A stretch of DNA of 46,289 bases from Euryarchaeota archaeon UBA443 (GCA_002499195.1 DAKS01000054.1:1-46289); one strand, 5' to 3'; positions 8,080 to 16,513 are shown, counted from the first letter of the stretch. The notes: a model not told the origin generated them from the sequence alone. A program made the numbers and translations.

Positions 8080-9687
8080 TCAAGCGTTGGTCGGTTTACC
8101 AGTTTCTTTTGCTTTCATCGCTCTTCGCTGGGCTTTGCGTCCACGAGGAGAACGTCGAACTCCTTCAAACCAGGTTTCAACACCGTTCCAATCAGGGTCA
8201 ATTCCAAGGTCATCAAGCACCAATTTACTGCTGATACGGGCGCTTTCAAAGATGGTAGGTAAGCCACTGCCGGGATGAGTGCCGCCACCAACGATGTAGA
8301 GATTGTTTGCTTCCTCAAATCGGTTGTTTGGTCGGCGCCAAAGCATTTGCTTTAGATCATGTGTGAGATTAAACACTGCGCCACGGTAGATATCAGATGC
8401 ACCCCAGTCGTCGGGCGTGATAACCGTCTCTGAAACGATGTGATCAGCAATATCATCGTAGCCAAGCTTTGCGAGTTGTTTGACAATAAGTTCTCTAAAA
8501 TCTGCTTTGATATCATCCCAAACGATACTTTCATGTTGATTTGGCACAGGCACGAGTACGTATACGGTAGAGTGTCCATCTGGAGCGAGAGAGTCATCAG
8601 TAATCGAAGCATTTTGTACGTAGACTGAAGGGTCGTCCCAAGTCAAACGATGATTCGTTATGTCCTTGAGGTTGGTTTCGTATTCTGAGGAGGCATAGAT
8701 TTGGTGGTGTGGCAAATCGTATTGTTTGTCAACACCAAGGTAAAGCATGAATGTGGAACACGAATATCCTTTCTTTTCCAGTTTCTTGTCGGACCATTTC
8801 TTTCGCTTTTCGTTTGGAACGAGGGTGGTCATTGCGTGAGCAAAATCAGCGTTAACAACCACTCTGTCAGCCATCACTTCTCCGCCATCAATGCGAACAC
8901 CTGTGACGGTTTTTCCCTCATAGATGAGAGACTTTACAGGAGTGCTGAGGCGAATATCAACGCCCATCTCTTCTGCAATTGCACCCATACGGGCCGTGAT
9001 ACTTCCTAAGCCACCCTTGGCGTGGAAAATACCGTGCTCATACTCGAGGAAGGCAAGAATGGTGAACAAAGATGGTGCATGGAAGGGACTCATGCCGAGA
9101 TACTTTGTTTGGAAGGACATTGCAAGTCTGATACGCTCATCGTCGAAATGCTTGCCGAGATCGCCAGCAACACTGGCCCAAGGCTTGAGTACAGAAGCCA
9201 CTCGTATAGCGCGCTTTGAGAAGACGTCCAAGGGGCTACTCCATGGAGTCTGCAAACATTTCTTGGAAAGGCTCAACTTTTTGCGGTTTTGTTTCACGTA
9301 ACTGTTGAACCCGTTAGCGTTCTTGTCACCTGCGAGTTCTCGAATGCGTTCTGTCATTTGGTCAAGGTTACTTGTTGCATCGATATGGCCTCCTGCACCA
9401 AAAACGAGGCGGTACATTGGGTCTAACGGCATCAATCCGAGTTCTTTGTGAGCGTCTCGTCCAATAGCTTGGAAAATTTCTTCGATCACTTCTGGGTAGT
9501 GAAAGAAGGTTGGTCCTCGATCGAATGTATATCCATCTTTCTCGAATAATCTAGTCCTTCCACCTACTGCATCAGCCTTTTCTAATACAGTGACCTTTAC
9601 ACCTGAGTGGGCTAGAAGAAGCGCTGAGGCAAGACCGCCAGGTCCTGAGCCTACGATGATGGCAGTTGGAGCATCTTGACTAGTCAT
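8080..9687 (-). CDS. crtI: Phytoene desaturase (CrtI family)
   Basis: This FAD-dependent desaturase/isomerase introduces double bonds into phytoene to give lycopene or a related polyene. The N-terminal dinucleotide-binding motif GSGPGGLASA with downstream E and GGR (residues about 12-44) is clear. It is followed by FDRGPTFFHYP and, near the C terminus, by the family signature GGGTHPGSGLPTIFESARISS. The length (535 aa) is normal for CrtI. The ATG at 9687 has a TATA box centred about 26 nt upstream, which suggests a leaderless transcript starting at this gene. It heads the five-gene unit crtI, redoxin, ABA4-like, crtB, GT2. Exact product (number of desaturations) cannot be read from sequence. 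Confidence 0.92.
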   Translation of the reverse strand: MTSQDAPTAIIVGSGPGGLASALLLAHSGVKVTVLEKADAVGGRTRLFEKDGYTFDRGPTFFHYPEVIEEIFQAIGRDAHKELGLMPLDPMYRLVFGAGGHIDATSNLDQMTERIRELAGDKNANGFNSYVKQNRKKLSLSKKCLQTPWSSPLDVFSKRAIRVASVLKPWASVAGDLGKHFDDERIRLAMSFQTKYLGMSPFHAPSLFTILAFLEYEHGIFHAKGGLGSITARMGAIAEEMGVDIRLSTPVKSLIYEGKTVTGVRIDGGEVMADRVVVNADFAHAMTTLVPNEKRKKWSDKKLEKKGYSCSTFMLYLGVDKQYDLPHHQIYASSEYETNLKDITNHRLTWDDPSVYVQNASITDDSLAPDGHSTVYVLVPVPNQHESIVWDDIKADFRELIVKQLAKLGYDDIADHIVSETVITPDDWGASDIYRGAVFNLTHDLKQMLWRRPNNRFEEANNLYIVGGGTHPGSGLPTIFESARISSKLVLDDLGIDPDWNGVETWFEGVRRSPRGRKAQRRAMKAKETGKPTNA

Positions 9688-9708
9688 AAATTGACTAACG
9701 AGATGCGG

Positions 9709-9716
9709 CTTATAAA
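9709..9716 (-). promoter_or_regulatory. TATA box for crtI operon (leaderless promoter)
   Basis: On the minus strand the sequence reads CTTTATAAG, centred 25-26 nt upstream of the crtI ATG at 9687. Archaeal TATA boxes sit about 26-27 nt before the transcription start, so transcription would begin at or next to the start codon. The element lies within a near-palindrome (GCTTTATAAGC). The motif and spacing are seen directly; promoter use is inferred. Confidence 0.65.
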
Positions 9717-9732
9717 GCGGCGTTTTGAGCCA

Positions 9733-11022
9733 CTAGTTAGTAGGCTTCAAATCCCCTTCCCAGAACGCGTTTTCCGATTTTTTTGAATTATTAGAATTCG
9801 ATTTGTATGGTAACTCCACGATGGAGGCGAACTCGTCAAGATAAGGTCCCATTGAAGAAATGAGATCAACATCTGGATGTCCTCGAAGAACCATGCCGTC
9901 CATGTACATCAACGAACGGATGATAGGGAAGGCCTCCTCACCGAAGCGACATCCAGCAAGAACTGCAATTTGAACCGTTTTCATCATCTGTTGAGTAAGG
10001 CTTACTTCACTCACTGATTTTCCAACAAACCCGTCATATGCTTCATACATTTCACGCATGTATCGTGCTTTTGCATCACCTGTTGGAGGAGTATCAGCCA
10101 TCGTTAGCATGGCTTCAAACGCCTCTTCCAATTCTCCCTTTGCAAGATAATAGAAGAACCCAAACAGAGCAGACCGGACCTTTTCTGGAGCGTGAGAAAT
10201 AGCTCCAGTATCAATGAATGTGAACATGCCATCTTCGTCGACCATTGCATTTCCTGGATGAAGGTCACCATGGAATGTACCGATACCAAACATGAAGGCA
10301 CCATGAATACGGAACAACTGCAACAAATCGTCCCATGAGAGATCTTTATTCGATAATCGTGATTCAAGCGTTGGCGCTTTGACGTGCTCCATGACGAGGA
10401 CGTGACGGTTCGATAGTTCAGGCCATACCTTTGGAAACTTCAACAAAGGCATCGGGAATTGATGTTCAACTTCTTTGGCCTTGGATTGGAGTAATTCAGA
10501 ACCTTGAATTTCGTTACGAAGATCAAGTTCCCTAAGGGTGTAATCTTCCACGTGTTGAAGCAAACCTACTGGATTGCCTACTTTTCGTAGTCGAGGATTG
10601 AGGAATAAGCCAATGCGAAGCCATCGACGCATACGAGCTACATCCTTTCGGAACGATTTCTCAAAGTCCGCCTTGATGATTTTCACGACGACTTCACTAC
10701 CATCTTTGAGGACTCCTCGATGAACCTGTCCAATGCTTGCTGCTGCAAACGGTTCTTCCTCAAACGATTCAAACGCATCGAGGAACTTTGAAGGTGCACG
10801 TTCACGGATCAATTTCATTGAATCTTCTTTTGGTATTGAATTTGCTCGCTGGTACAAAGATTGGAGCTGTCGGCATTTCTCTTCGGAGAGCAAATCAGGG
10901 CGCAGTGCAAATATTTGGGTTAATTTTACAGCCAATAAACCCATTTTCTGGATTTTATCAATATCAGCAGGACCTTCTTTCGTAATCATACGAATAAAAC
11001 GAACGAACGTCAAGAGGCGCAT
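9733..11022 (-). CDS. ABC1/UbiB-family atypical kinase-like protein
   Basis: The 429-aa protein belongs to the UbiB/COQ8/ABC1 family of protein-kinase-like ATPases linked to quinone and isoprenoid lipid metabolism. The Ala-rich loop that replaces the Gly-rich loop is present (FAAASIGQVH), followed by VVVKI with the ATP-binding Lys, catalytic-loop HGDLHPGN and a metal-binding D in FIDTGAI. The diagnostic N-terminal KxGQ motif appears as KLTQ before the family-typical RPDLL. No C-terminal membrane helices are visible, although many relatives have them. It is the last gene of the ribA-led unit, 25 bases after the DUF1295 gene and 46 bases before crtI. It may act in isoprenoid or quinone lipid homeostasis. 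Confidence 0.85.
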   Translation of the reverse strand: MRLLTFVRFIRMITKEGPADIDKIQKMGLLAVKLTQIFALRPDLLSEEKCRQLQSLYQRANSIPKEDSMKLIRERAPSKFLDAFESFEEEPFAAASIGQVHRGVLKDGSEVVVKIIKADFEKSFRKDVARMRRWLRIGLFLNPRLRKVGNPVGLLQHVEDYTLRELDLRNEIQGSELLQSKAKEVEHQFPMPLLKFPKVWPELSNRHVLVMEHVKAPTLESRLSNKDLSWDDLLQLFRIHGAFMFGIGTFHGDLHPGNAMVDEDGMFTFIDTGAISHAPEKVRSALFGFFYYLAKGELEEAFEAMLTMADTPPTGDAKARYMREMYEAYDGFVGKSVSEVSLTQQMMKTVQIAVLAGCRFGEEAFPIIRSLMYMDGMVLRGHPDVDLISSMGPYLDEFASIVELPYKSNSNNSKKSENAFWEGDLKPTN

Positions 11023-11047
11023 GGTTAGAAAATCTCCCTTTCATTTA

Positions 11048-11866
11048 TCAATCGGAGTTTTTCCTCAAGAGGGTTTTGATTGGATTTGCGAACAGAGCAG
11101 GTGTTGTTGCAACCCATTCCTGGAAGCCTTCGCGTTGCTGCAAATCGACCTCTGACATCTTGACTCCGCTAACGTATCTCAGAAGTAAGGTAAGTATCAA
11201 TGGTCCGATGAGAACAGGAAGCGCTTCAACACCTCCAACAACGATAGCAAAGCCACTAATAGACCACCACAAGATTGCTTCACCTAGGTGGTTTGGATGC
11301 CTTGTTACAGAAAACATTCCATCAGTTTTGAGGTTGCCTGGGCCATGTTTTTCCCGATACTTTTTCAATTCCATATCGGCTTTGTGTTCAAGCAATAATC
11401 CAAGAACGAAGCCAGCAAGACAGAGGCTTGAGAGTAGAATCGATATTGGAGTCCATTCAATCGTTATCGAGTTCTCTGGAATAAGAGCGAAAATCGGAAG
11501 GGCAACGATGAGAAGAAGAATTCCTTGAAGCATGAACACTTGTAGAAAACTAATCCACCACCAGTTTTTTCCTGCTGTTTCTCGCATTCGAACGTAACGA
11601 GGATCTTCACCACGATTCTTCGTTCGTTGATGTAAAACAACTCCAAGCCGTAGTCCCCAAATACTTACACAAATGAGGCACAGGATCGCAGCAAGGTTGT
11701 ACGAATCAACCAATAAGAAACGCGTCCATGCAATGAGGACGAACCCCATACTCCACAAGACATCCATGACGGTAACATTACCAGATGAGACTGTTTTGAG
11801 CCATGCTAATGTCAAGTAAGCGAAGATAACGAGGATCGTTACTGTATTGAGGCTAAGTTCCATCAT
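11048..11866 (-). CDS. DUF1295 family membrane protein, steroid 5-alpha-reductase-like
   Basis: A multi-helix membrane protein (272 aa). It matches the DUF1295 pattern: DVLWSMGFV near the N terminus, RLGVVLHQRTKNRGEDPRY, LLEHKADMELKKY, then TRHPNHLGEAILWW (the conserved region shared with sterol reductases and isoprenylcysteine methyltransferases) and RYVSGVKMSE. Members are thought to be NADPH-dependent reductases of sterol-like or isoprenoid lipids, but few are characterised. The ATG overlaps the TrmB-like gene's stop (ATGA), so the two are coupled. Between a regulator and a UbiB-like kinase, and just upstream of carotenoid genes, an isoprenoid lipid substrate is a reasonable inference. Confidence 0.8.
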   Translation of the reverse strand: MMELSLNTVTILVIFAYLTLAWLKTVSSGNVTVMDVLWSMGFVLIAWTRFLLVDSYNLAAILCLICVSIWGLRLGVVLHQRTKNRGEDPRYVRMRETAGKNWWWISFLQVFMLQGILLLIVALPIFALIPENSITIEWTPISILLSSLCLAGFVLGLLLEHKADMELKKYREKHGPGNLKTDGMFSVTRHPNHLGEAILWWSISGFAIVVGGVEALPVLIGPLILTLLLRYVSGVKMSEVDLQQREGFQEWVATTPALFANPIKTLLRKNSD

Positions 11867-13260
11867 GCCGACGATTCCGCTGGTTGTTTTTCATTGTTCA
11901 TGATAATATGATAGCGCCAGAGGTCATCTGGTTCTCCAGATCCATCAAATCGGCGAACGTTGACGTTTCCATCTTTCGGGAATCGAGTCATCAATGCTCC
12001 TTCGATAATTCCATCATCCAACTCCCACATTGGTAGTTCATCTGGATCTTCGCTCGGTGGGTGATCAAGCCCAACTTGTACGTGGAACACTGGATTGATA
12101 CCGTATTCGAGTCGTCCAAGGCCAGCAAATTCCCACCAATCCATCATTTCATCGAGGAATTCAACATGATTCTCAATTGTTCGAAGGGAAAAGGCGAGTT
12201 CATGTCCAACACGATTTCCGACTTGACGTAACATTCGTGCCAAATCAATCCCTAGAATCTTGAGATTTGAAAGCCGACCTTTGGTGAGTTCTCGGCGTGC
12301 TTGGTTGACTTCTGTTCCAGCAGCGAGAAAAGCGTCTGGGTCAAAAGGGGTGTCGTGTTCAGGAAGGTCGTTAACTCCGAGCGCACCAACGAGTGAGTCA
12401 AGGAATGATCCTTCACCGATAGTAAGTCGAAGCGGGTCGTGAATGCGACCTTTTGAAAAACGTGCTTCCGCGACTTCAAATTGTACTGAATCTTCCCAAA
12501 TCGTATCAATAAGATTCTCTTGAGCTCTCGCAAACGGTTCGCTTTCAATGACAAGAGCCGCATCTTCTTTACCTCGCCCAACTGGGTTTTCTTCAATATT
12601 GAGGAATTGAACAACGTGTGTGCAATCCTGCAGGAATCCTTGAGAATCGAGATCATCCGAATGTCTGATTTCAATTGAATCATGGAGTTTTTGGAAGAAT
12701 CGTGTTGTTCGTCGGTCTAATTGTGCAATGACCTGGACTACTACACCTTTCTTAGCGACCGTGTTGACAATTTCAAGGGCTTCACTTCGACACAGATGAA
12801 GAATCCCATATCGGCCAAGAAGTAAGACGAGCCGTTCTTCTGCTTCCTCAGCCATTCTCTCGAGGCGTCGGTAGATATGGCTTCGTTCCTTGAGTACAGC
12901 GAAACGAGGTTCGTCACGCTGACGCCGGTTTGCTTCATAGGACGCATTATCTTCCGTAATACCCTTTGAGAGTTCAGTGAACCCTTCTTCTAAGTTATCG
13001 AGTTGCCTACGGCGCATTTCTATGATATGCTGTAAGGCCTCATCAACACGAAGGCTTGAGAATAACATCGGACGGTCGGCAGTTGCGGTTACAATACCCA
13101 TTTCTTGGAGTCGAGAAAGGCTATTGTATGCATCAAGACGCGTGGTTTTCAATTCCTTTGCAAGTTCACTTGCGCGCATGTTTGGGTTATTACCTAAGAC
13201 CATGATCGAACGTACTTCTCGTTCGGTCAGACCAGCTTCATTGAGAAGATTATCCCACAT
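11863..13260 (-). CDS. TrmB-like transcriptional regulator
   Basis: The N-terminal 70 residues form a winged helix-turn-helix of the TrmB type: LTEREVRSIMVLGNNP, then ASELAKELKTTRLDAYNSLSRLQEMGIV. A coiled-coil-like segment with RRRQLDNLEEGF follows. The long C-terminal part (total 465 aa) includes a phospholipase-D-like region (LLLGRYGILHLC...VVVQVIAQLDRRT), as in TrmB effector domains, plus an extra domain I do not recognise. TrmB proteins regulate metabolic genes in response to small molecules, often sugars. Start and stop overlap neighbours on both sides (TAATG with the peroxiredoxin gene, ATGA with DUF1295), so the regulator is embedded in the operon and may control it and the adjacent carotenoid unit. 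Confidence 0.8.
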   Translation of the reverse strand: MWDNLLNEAGLTEREVRSIMVLGNNPNMRASELAKELKTTRLDAYNSLSRLQEMGIVTATADRPMLFSSLRVDEALQHIIEMRRRQLDNLEEGFTELSKGITEDNASYEANRRQRDEPRFAVLKERSHIYRRLERMAEEAEERLVLLLGRYGILHLCRSEALEIVNTVAKKGVVVQVIAQLDRRTTRFFQKLHDSIEIRHSDDLDSQGFLQDCTHVVQFLNIEENPVGRGKEDAALVIESEPFARAQENLIDTIWEDSVQFEVAEARFSKGRIHDPLRLTIGEGSFLDSLVGALGVNDLPEHDTPFDPDAFLAAGTEVNQARRELTKGRLSNLKILGIDLARMLRQVGNRVGHELAFSLRTIENHVEFLDEMMDWWEFAGLGRLEYGINPVFHVQVGLDHPPSEDPDELPMWELDDGIIEGALMTRFPKDGNVNVRRFDGSGEPDDLWRYHIIMNNEKQPAESSA

Positions 13261-13793
13261 TAATTGGACCCCCCAGTAACGGATGAGAGGCTCTTAAGAA
13301 TTTGAGCAACGTGACGACGCGGTCGGAATAACCAATCATAGACGTGATGAATTCGGTTATCAGGACCAATTAGGAAACTCGACTTTGCAGGGAACATTCC
13401 AAGGTGTACCGGAACAAGGTATTTGCCTGCAACTTCTCGCTCAGAGTCGGCTAGAAGAGGGAATGGAAGTCCTCCGATTTCCTTTTTGAATTTCGCATGA
13501 GATTCACTTGTACCTTCTCCGATTCCAACGACCTGACATCCTGCAGATACAAACAGATCATACTGCTCCTTGAATGTCAAACATCCACGCTTGCATGTTG
13601 GAGATCCGTTCTTGGCATAGAAGAAGAGAATTCTCCACGATCCATCAAGGCTTTTGCTATCAAATACGTTGCCTTCATCGTCTTTTACGGTAAAGTCTGG
13701 GGCGAGTTCGCCAATCAAGTTCTTACTCATTCTTTTCGCCTCTGATTCTGTGAGTTTGTCCGCTGTCAAAATAACTTCCTTCATGTACATCAT
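13260..13793 (-). CDS. Peroxiredoxin (AhpC/TSA, PrxQ/Bcp-like)
   Basis: A thiol peroxidase of about 175 aa. The fold is clear from GELAPDFTVKDDEGNVF, RILFFYAKN, then the active-site region with SPTCKRGCLTF, GIGEGTSESHAKF and FPLLADSEREVAGKY. In PrxQ/Bcp the peroxidatic and resolving Cys are usually five positions apart (CxxxxC); here they are four apart (CKRGC). I chose the first ATG (13793). A TTG at 13799 overlapping the ribA stop is possible, as is an internal ATG at 13730 immediately before SKNLIGELAPDF. It is coupled to ribA upstream and the TrmB-like gene downstream, fitting an oxidative-stress operon. Confidence 0.85.
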   Translation of the reverse strand: MMYMKEVILTADKLTESEAKRMSKNLIGELAPDFTVKDDEGNVFDSKSLDGSWRILFFYAKNGSPTCKRGCLTFKEQYDLFVSAGCQVVGIGEGTSESHAKFKKEIGGLPFPLLADSEREVAGKYLVPVHLGMFPAKSSFLIGPDNRIHHVYDWLFRPRRHVAQILKSLSSVTGGSN

Positions 13794-13795
13794 TC

Positions 13796-14407
13796 TCAAA
13801 TTGGTAAAATATGGCGCATACGCATTGCTTTTGTTCGGAGATAATCTTTGTTTTCCGAGCAGATTCCAGCTTTGTGTGCAACACGTTCAACTACGGTGAT
13901 TCCGTGACATTCTAGTTGCTCGACTTTGTCAGGATTGTTTGTCATTAGTCGAATTGTATCGTACCCAATATCGGAAAGAATGTGGGCGGCTATCTTGTAG
14001 TCGCGCCCGTCTGCAGGAAGGTTCAGTGCAAGATTTGCATCGAGAGTGTCAAGTCCACGGTCTTGTAGGTTGTATGCCTGCATCTTAGCATAGAGTCCGA
14101 TACCTCGGCCTTCTTGTCGAAGGTAAAGGACAATTCCTCGACCTTCTTTTTGGATTGTTCTTAGAGCGTGTTGAAGTTGAGGTCCGCAATCGCATCGCAA
14201 GCTTCCCAACGCATCACCAGTGAGGCATTCTGAATGAACTCGAACGAGCGGTGGTGTTTGATCGTTCATGTCTCCGAAGTAGATGGCTGCATGTTCTGCT
14301 CCATCTCTTGGATCGACATAGGAGCGAATACGGAAATCGCCATATTTTGTTGGTAATTTTGCATCTGCTGGAACTGCAGTAACTTCTCTACTATTGAGTA
14401 CGTTCAT
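13796..14407 (-). CDS. ribA: GTP cyclohydrolase II
   Basis: The enzyme opens GTP to 2,5-diamino-6-ribosylamino-4-pyrimidinone 5'-phosphate, starting riboflavin and hence FMN/FAD synthesis. The zinc-binding cysteines are Cys61, Cys72 and Cys74 in ECLTGDALGSLRCDC. The catalytic/GTP-binding segments LRQEGRGIGLYAK and MTNNPDKVEQLE are intact. The length, 203 aa, is that of a stand-alone bacterial-type RibA with no DHBP synthase fusion. A TATA box centred about 27-28 nt upstream of the ATG suggests a leaderless transcript. It heads the unit ribA, peroxiredoxin, TrmB-like, DUF1295, UbiB-like. Flavin supply makes sense next to FAD-using CrtI and photolyase. Many archaea use the unrelated GTP cyclohydrolase III instead. 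Confidence 0.92.
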   Translation of the reverse strand: MNVLNSREVTAVPADAKLPTKYGDFRIRSYVDPRDGAEHAAIYFGDMNDQTPPLVRVHSECLTGDALGSLRCDCGPQLQHALRTIQKEGRGIVLYLRQEGRGIGLYAKMQAYNLQDRGLDTLDANLALNLPADGRDYKIAAHILSDIGYDTIRLMTNNPDKVEQLECHGITVVERVAHKAGICSENKDYLRTKAMRMRHILPI

Positions 14408-14431
14408 GCCATATCCTATCGACGTTGTAGG

Positions 14432-14437
14432 TATAAA
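14432..14437 (-). promoter_or_regulatory. TATA box for ribA operon (leaderless promoter)
   Basis: The minus strand reads CTTTATAC, centred 27-28 nt upstream of the ribA ATG at 14407. This is the spacing expected for an archaeal TATA box driving a leaderless mRNA and matches the arrangement before crtI. It lies in the 107-base divergent region shared with the NUDIX/photolyase genes. Confidence 0.55.
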
Positions 14438-14514
14438 GGACTGTTTTTGAACTACAGCAATTGTGTTAATTTTCTAAACGGTTGTTCAAATAGTCGATAC
14501 ATAATATTTGCAGC

Positions 14515-15012
14515 GTGACTGGTGATTTCGACGTAGGCGTGGCTGCAGCAGTAGTCACCGAATCTGGCATCCTTTTGGTCCAAGAAGCGAAGGGACCCTA
14601 TGCTGGATGTTGGGGGCTGCCAAAAGGACACGTCGAGCCGTATGAGTCTATTGAAAATGCAGTTCTTCGAGAGCTACAAGAGGAAACTAACATCCGAGGA
14701 AACATTTCAGGATTTCTTGGATTAAGGACAACAAAAACGCATCGGGGGGTTGGTCTTTTCATTTGTTACAAGATTGACCCAACAGAATTGGATATCCGTC
14801 CCCAGCAAGATGAGATTGCCAAAGTACAGTTTTTCAATCCTGAAGACTTTGATCAACTTGAATGGGTTTCAGCCGCAATGCGTGGTTTTGCAGAGGTTGC
14901 ACTCAAAAATACATCCTTGCCACTAGTCGATCTCAGTGCTGAATCTAAACGCCCGTACAATCTCGTATTCAGTGATGGACGCATGACGCTCTCCGGCGAG
15001 GTGGTCCAATGA
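14515..15012 (+). CDS. NUDIX hydrolase
   Basis: A 165-aa hydrolase of nucleoside diphosphates linked to another moiety. The NUDIX box is nearly complete at residues 38-60: G38 followed by E44, then R52-E53-L-Q-E56-E57. The consensus Gly before the last hydrophobic residue is Asn59. It follows a WGLPKGH strand typical of the family. The GTG start is forced by an in-frame stop (TAG at 14491) with no ATG between. The stop overlaps the photolyase start (ATGA), so it is coupled to a DNA-repair gene; cleaning of oxidised nucleotides or of a cofactor is a plausible role. Substrate cannot be assigned. Confidence 0.85.
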   Translation: MTGDFDVGVAAAVVTESGILLVQEAKGPYAGCWGLPKGHVEPYESIENAVLRELQEETNIRGNISGFLGLRTTKTHRGVGLFICYKIDPTELDIRPQQDEIAKVQFFNPEDFDQLEWVSAAMRGFAEVALKNTSLPLVDLSAESKRPYNLVFSDGRMTLSGEVVQ

Positions 15013-16499
15013 TCGATGTTCGACGCATTGATGCAAACGATAAGCCGTTGAACCTAGAAGGCACACACATCGTGTACTGGATGACAAGTGCACGTCGCGC
15101 CCGATGGAATCATGCCCTTGACCATGCCATCGATTTAGCAAATGAGCACAATGTTCCACTCATCGTTGTTGAATGTCTAGCATTGGGACATCGATGGGCT
15201 AACGACCGCATCCACACATTTGTTTTACAAGGTATGATCGACAACAGAAAATTGTTTGAGGGCAGTGCCGTTACTTATGTTCCATACGTCGAAACAAGCA
15301 ATGGACAGGCAGGAGGCCTCTTGCAATCCTTTTCCAGAAATGCAATCGCGTTTGTAATCGATGATTACCCAACCTACATGCCTCGAGACGTAGCAACAAG
15401 AGCAAAAGAGATTGGTGAATGCTCCGTTCGATGTGTCGATAGTAACGGAATCATTCCAATACGTGCTCCCGAACGTTCCTTCTCTACTGCACACTCCTTC
15501 CGACGCTACATCCATCAAAACGTCCTGTCCTTTCTTTCAGATCCTCCGCAATCTGAACCTTTGAAACTTCTCAACGATTTGCCAGATGGTAATCAAATCG
15601 CCATTCAATGCTTTGAGGATGCCAATGTCCCCTCGACTCCATTGGAATTTATTTGGAGAGTTTCTGAAGCATCTCGGGAAGGGCGAGAAGCTCTTGAAAT
15701 TCTCGATATTGACCACGATGTCCCTCCTATTGACGATCGTCGAGGAGGATCGGTTACTGCTCGAACAGAACTAAAGAAATTCATTGAGCATAGGCTTACT
15801 TCTTACCACATCGACCGCAACCACCCCGAACGTCATGGAGGAAGTGGGCTCTCTCCATGGCTCCATTTCGGACACATCTCATCGTTTGAAATCGTGCATG
15901 AAGTCTTGGAATCTCAACGATGGAATCCGATGAGAATCACGCCACCTCACAACGGGCGCAGAGCCGGCTGGTGGGGCATGAGTGAAGGTGCAGAAGCATT
16001 CCTCGATCAAGTCATCACCTGGCGTGAACTTGGATTTGTTTACTGCTATGAACATCCAGATCACACCTCATACGAGACACTTCCTGAATGGGCAAAAAAC
16101 ACCCTTGAGGAGCACTCAAGCGACGAACGACCTTATGTGTACACTTTCGAACAATTGGAACGAGCAGAAACTCATGACCCTCTTTGGAATGCTGCACAAT
16201 TACAACTTCGTAAAGATGGAATCATCCACAACTATTTGCGAATGCTATGGGGTAAGAAGGTGCTAGAATGGTGTCCTGATCCCAAGACCGCCTGCGATTG
16301 GCTCATTCGGTTAAACGATCGATGGGCCCTTGATGGACGAGATCCAAATTCATACACAGGTATTTTCTGGATTTTCGGTCGATTCGACCGAGGCTGGTTT
16401 GAACGGTCTATTTTCGGCAAGGTCCGCTATATGACCTCGGCATCGACACAACGTAAGTTCAAAACTGAGGATTATATACGAAAGTACGCAGATTCCTAA
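15009..16499 (+). CDS. Class II CPD photolyase
   Basis: This is a light-dependent flavoenzyme that splits cyclobutane pyrimidine dimers. The class II signature is strong: near the N terminus, YWMTSARRARWNHAL, and in the FAD-binding C-terminal part LWGKKVLEWCPDP, LNDRWALDGRDPNSYTGIFW and FGKVRYMTSASTQRKF. The 496-aa length is usual. ATG overlaps the NUDIX gene stop by four bases, and the gene is followed nine bases later by a gene with a good ribosome-binding site. Location next to flavin (ribA), carotenoid and peroxiredoxin genes supports a light-damage response island. Confidence 0.92.
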   Translation: MIDVRRIDANDKPLNLEGTHIVYWMTSARRARWNHALDHAIDLANEHNVPLIVVECLALGHRWANDRIHTFVLQGMIDNRKLFEGSAVTYVPYVETSNGQAGGLLQSFSRNAIAFVIDDYPTYMPRDVATRAKEIGECSVRCVDSNGIIPIRAPERSFSTAHSFRRYIHQNVLSFLSDPPQSEPLKLLNDLPDGNQIAIQCFEDANVPSTPLEFIWRVSEASREGREALEILDIDHDVPPIDDRRGGSVTARTELKKFIEHRLTSYHIDRNHPERHGGSGLSPWLHFGHISSFEIVHEVLESQRWNPMRITPPHNGRRAGWWGMSEGAEAFLDQVITWRELGFVYCYEHPDHTSYETLPEWAKNTLEEHSSDERPYVYTFEQLERAETHDPLWNAAQLQLRKDGIIHNYLRMLWGKKVLEWCPDPKTACDWLIRLNDRWALDGRDPNSYTGIFWIFGRFDRGWFERSIFGKVRYMTSASTQRKFKTEDYIRKYADS

Positions 16500-16500
16500 C

Positions 16501-16507
16501 AAAGGAG
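16501..16507 (+). promoter_or_regulatory. Ribosome-binding site choosing the ATG at 16514
   Basis: AAAGGAG directly abuts an ATG at 16508, leaving no spacer, and lies 6 nt before a second in-frame ATG at 16514. Normal Shine-Dalgarno spacing favours 16514. Confidence 0.6.
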
Positions 16508-16513
16508 ATGTAT

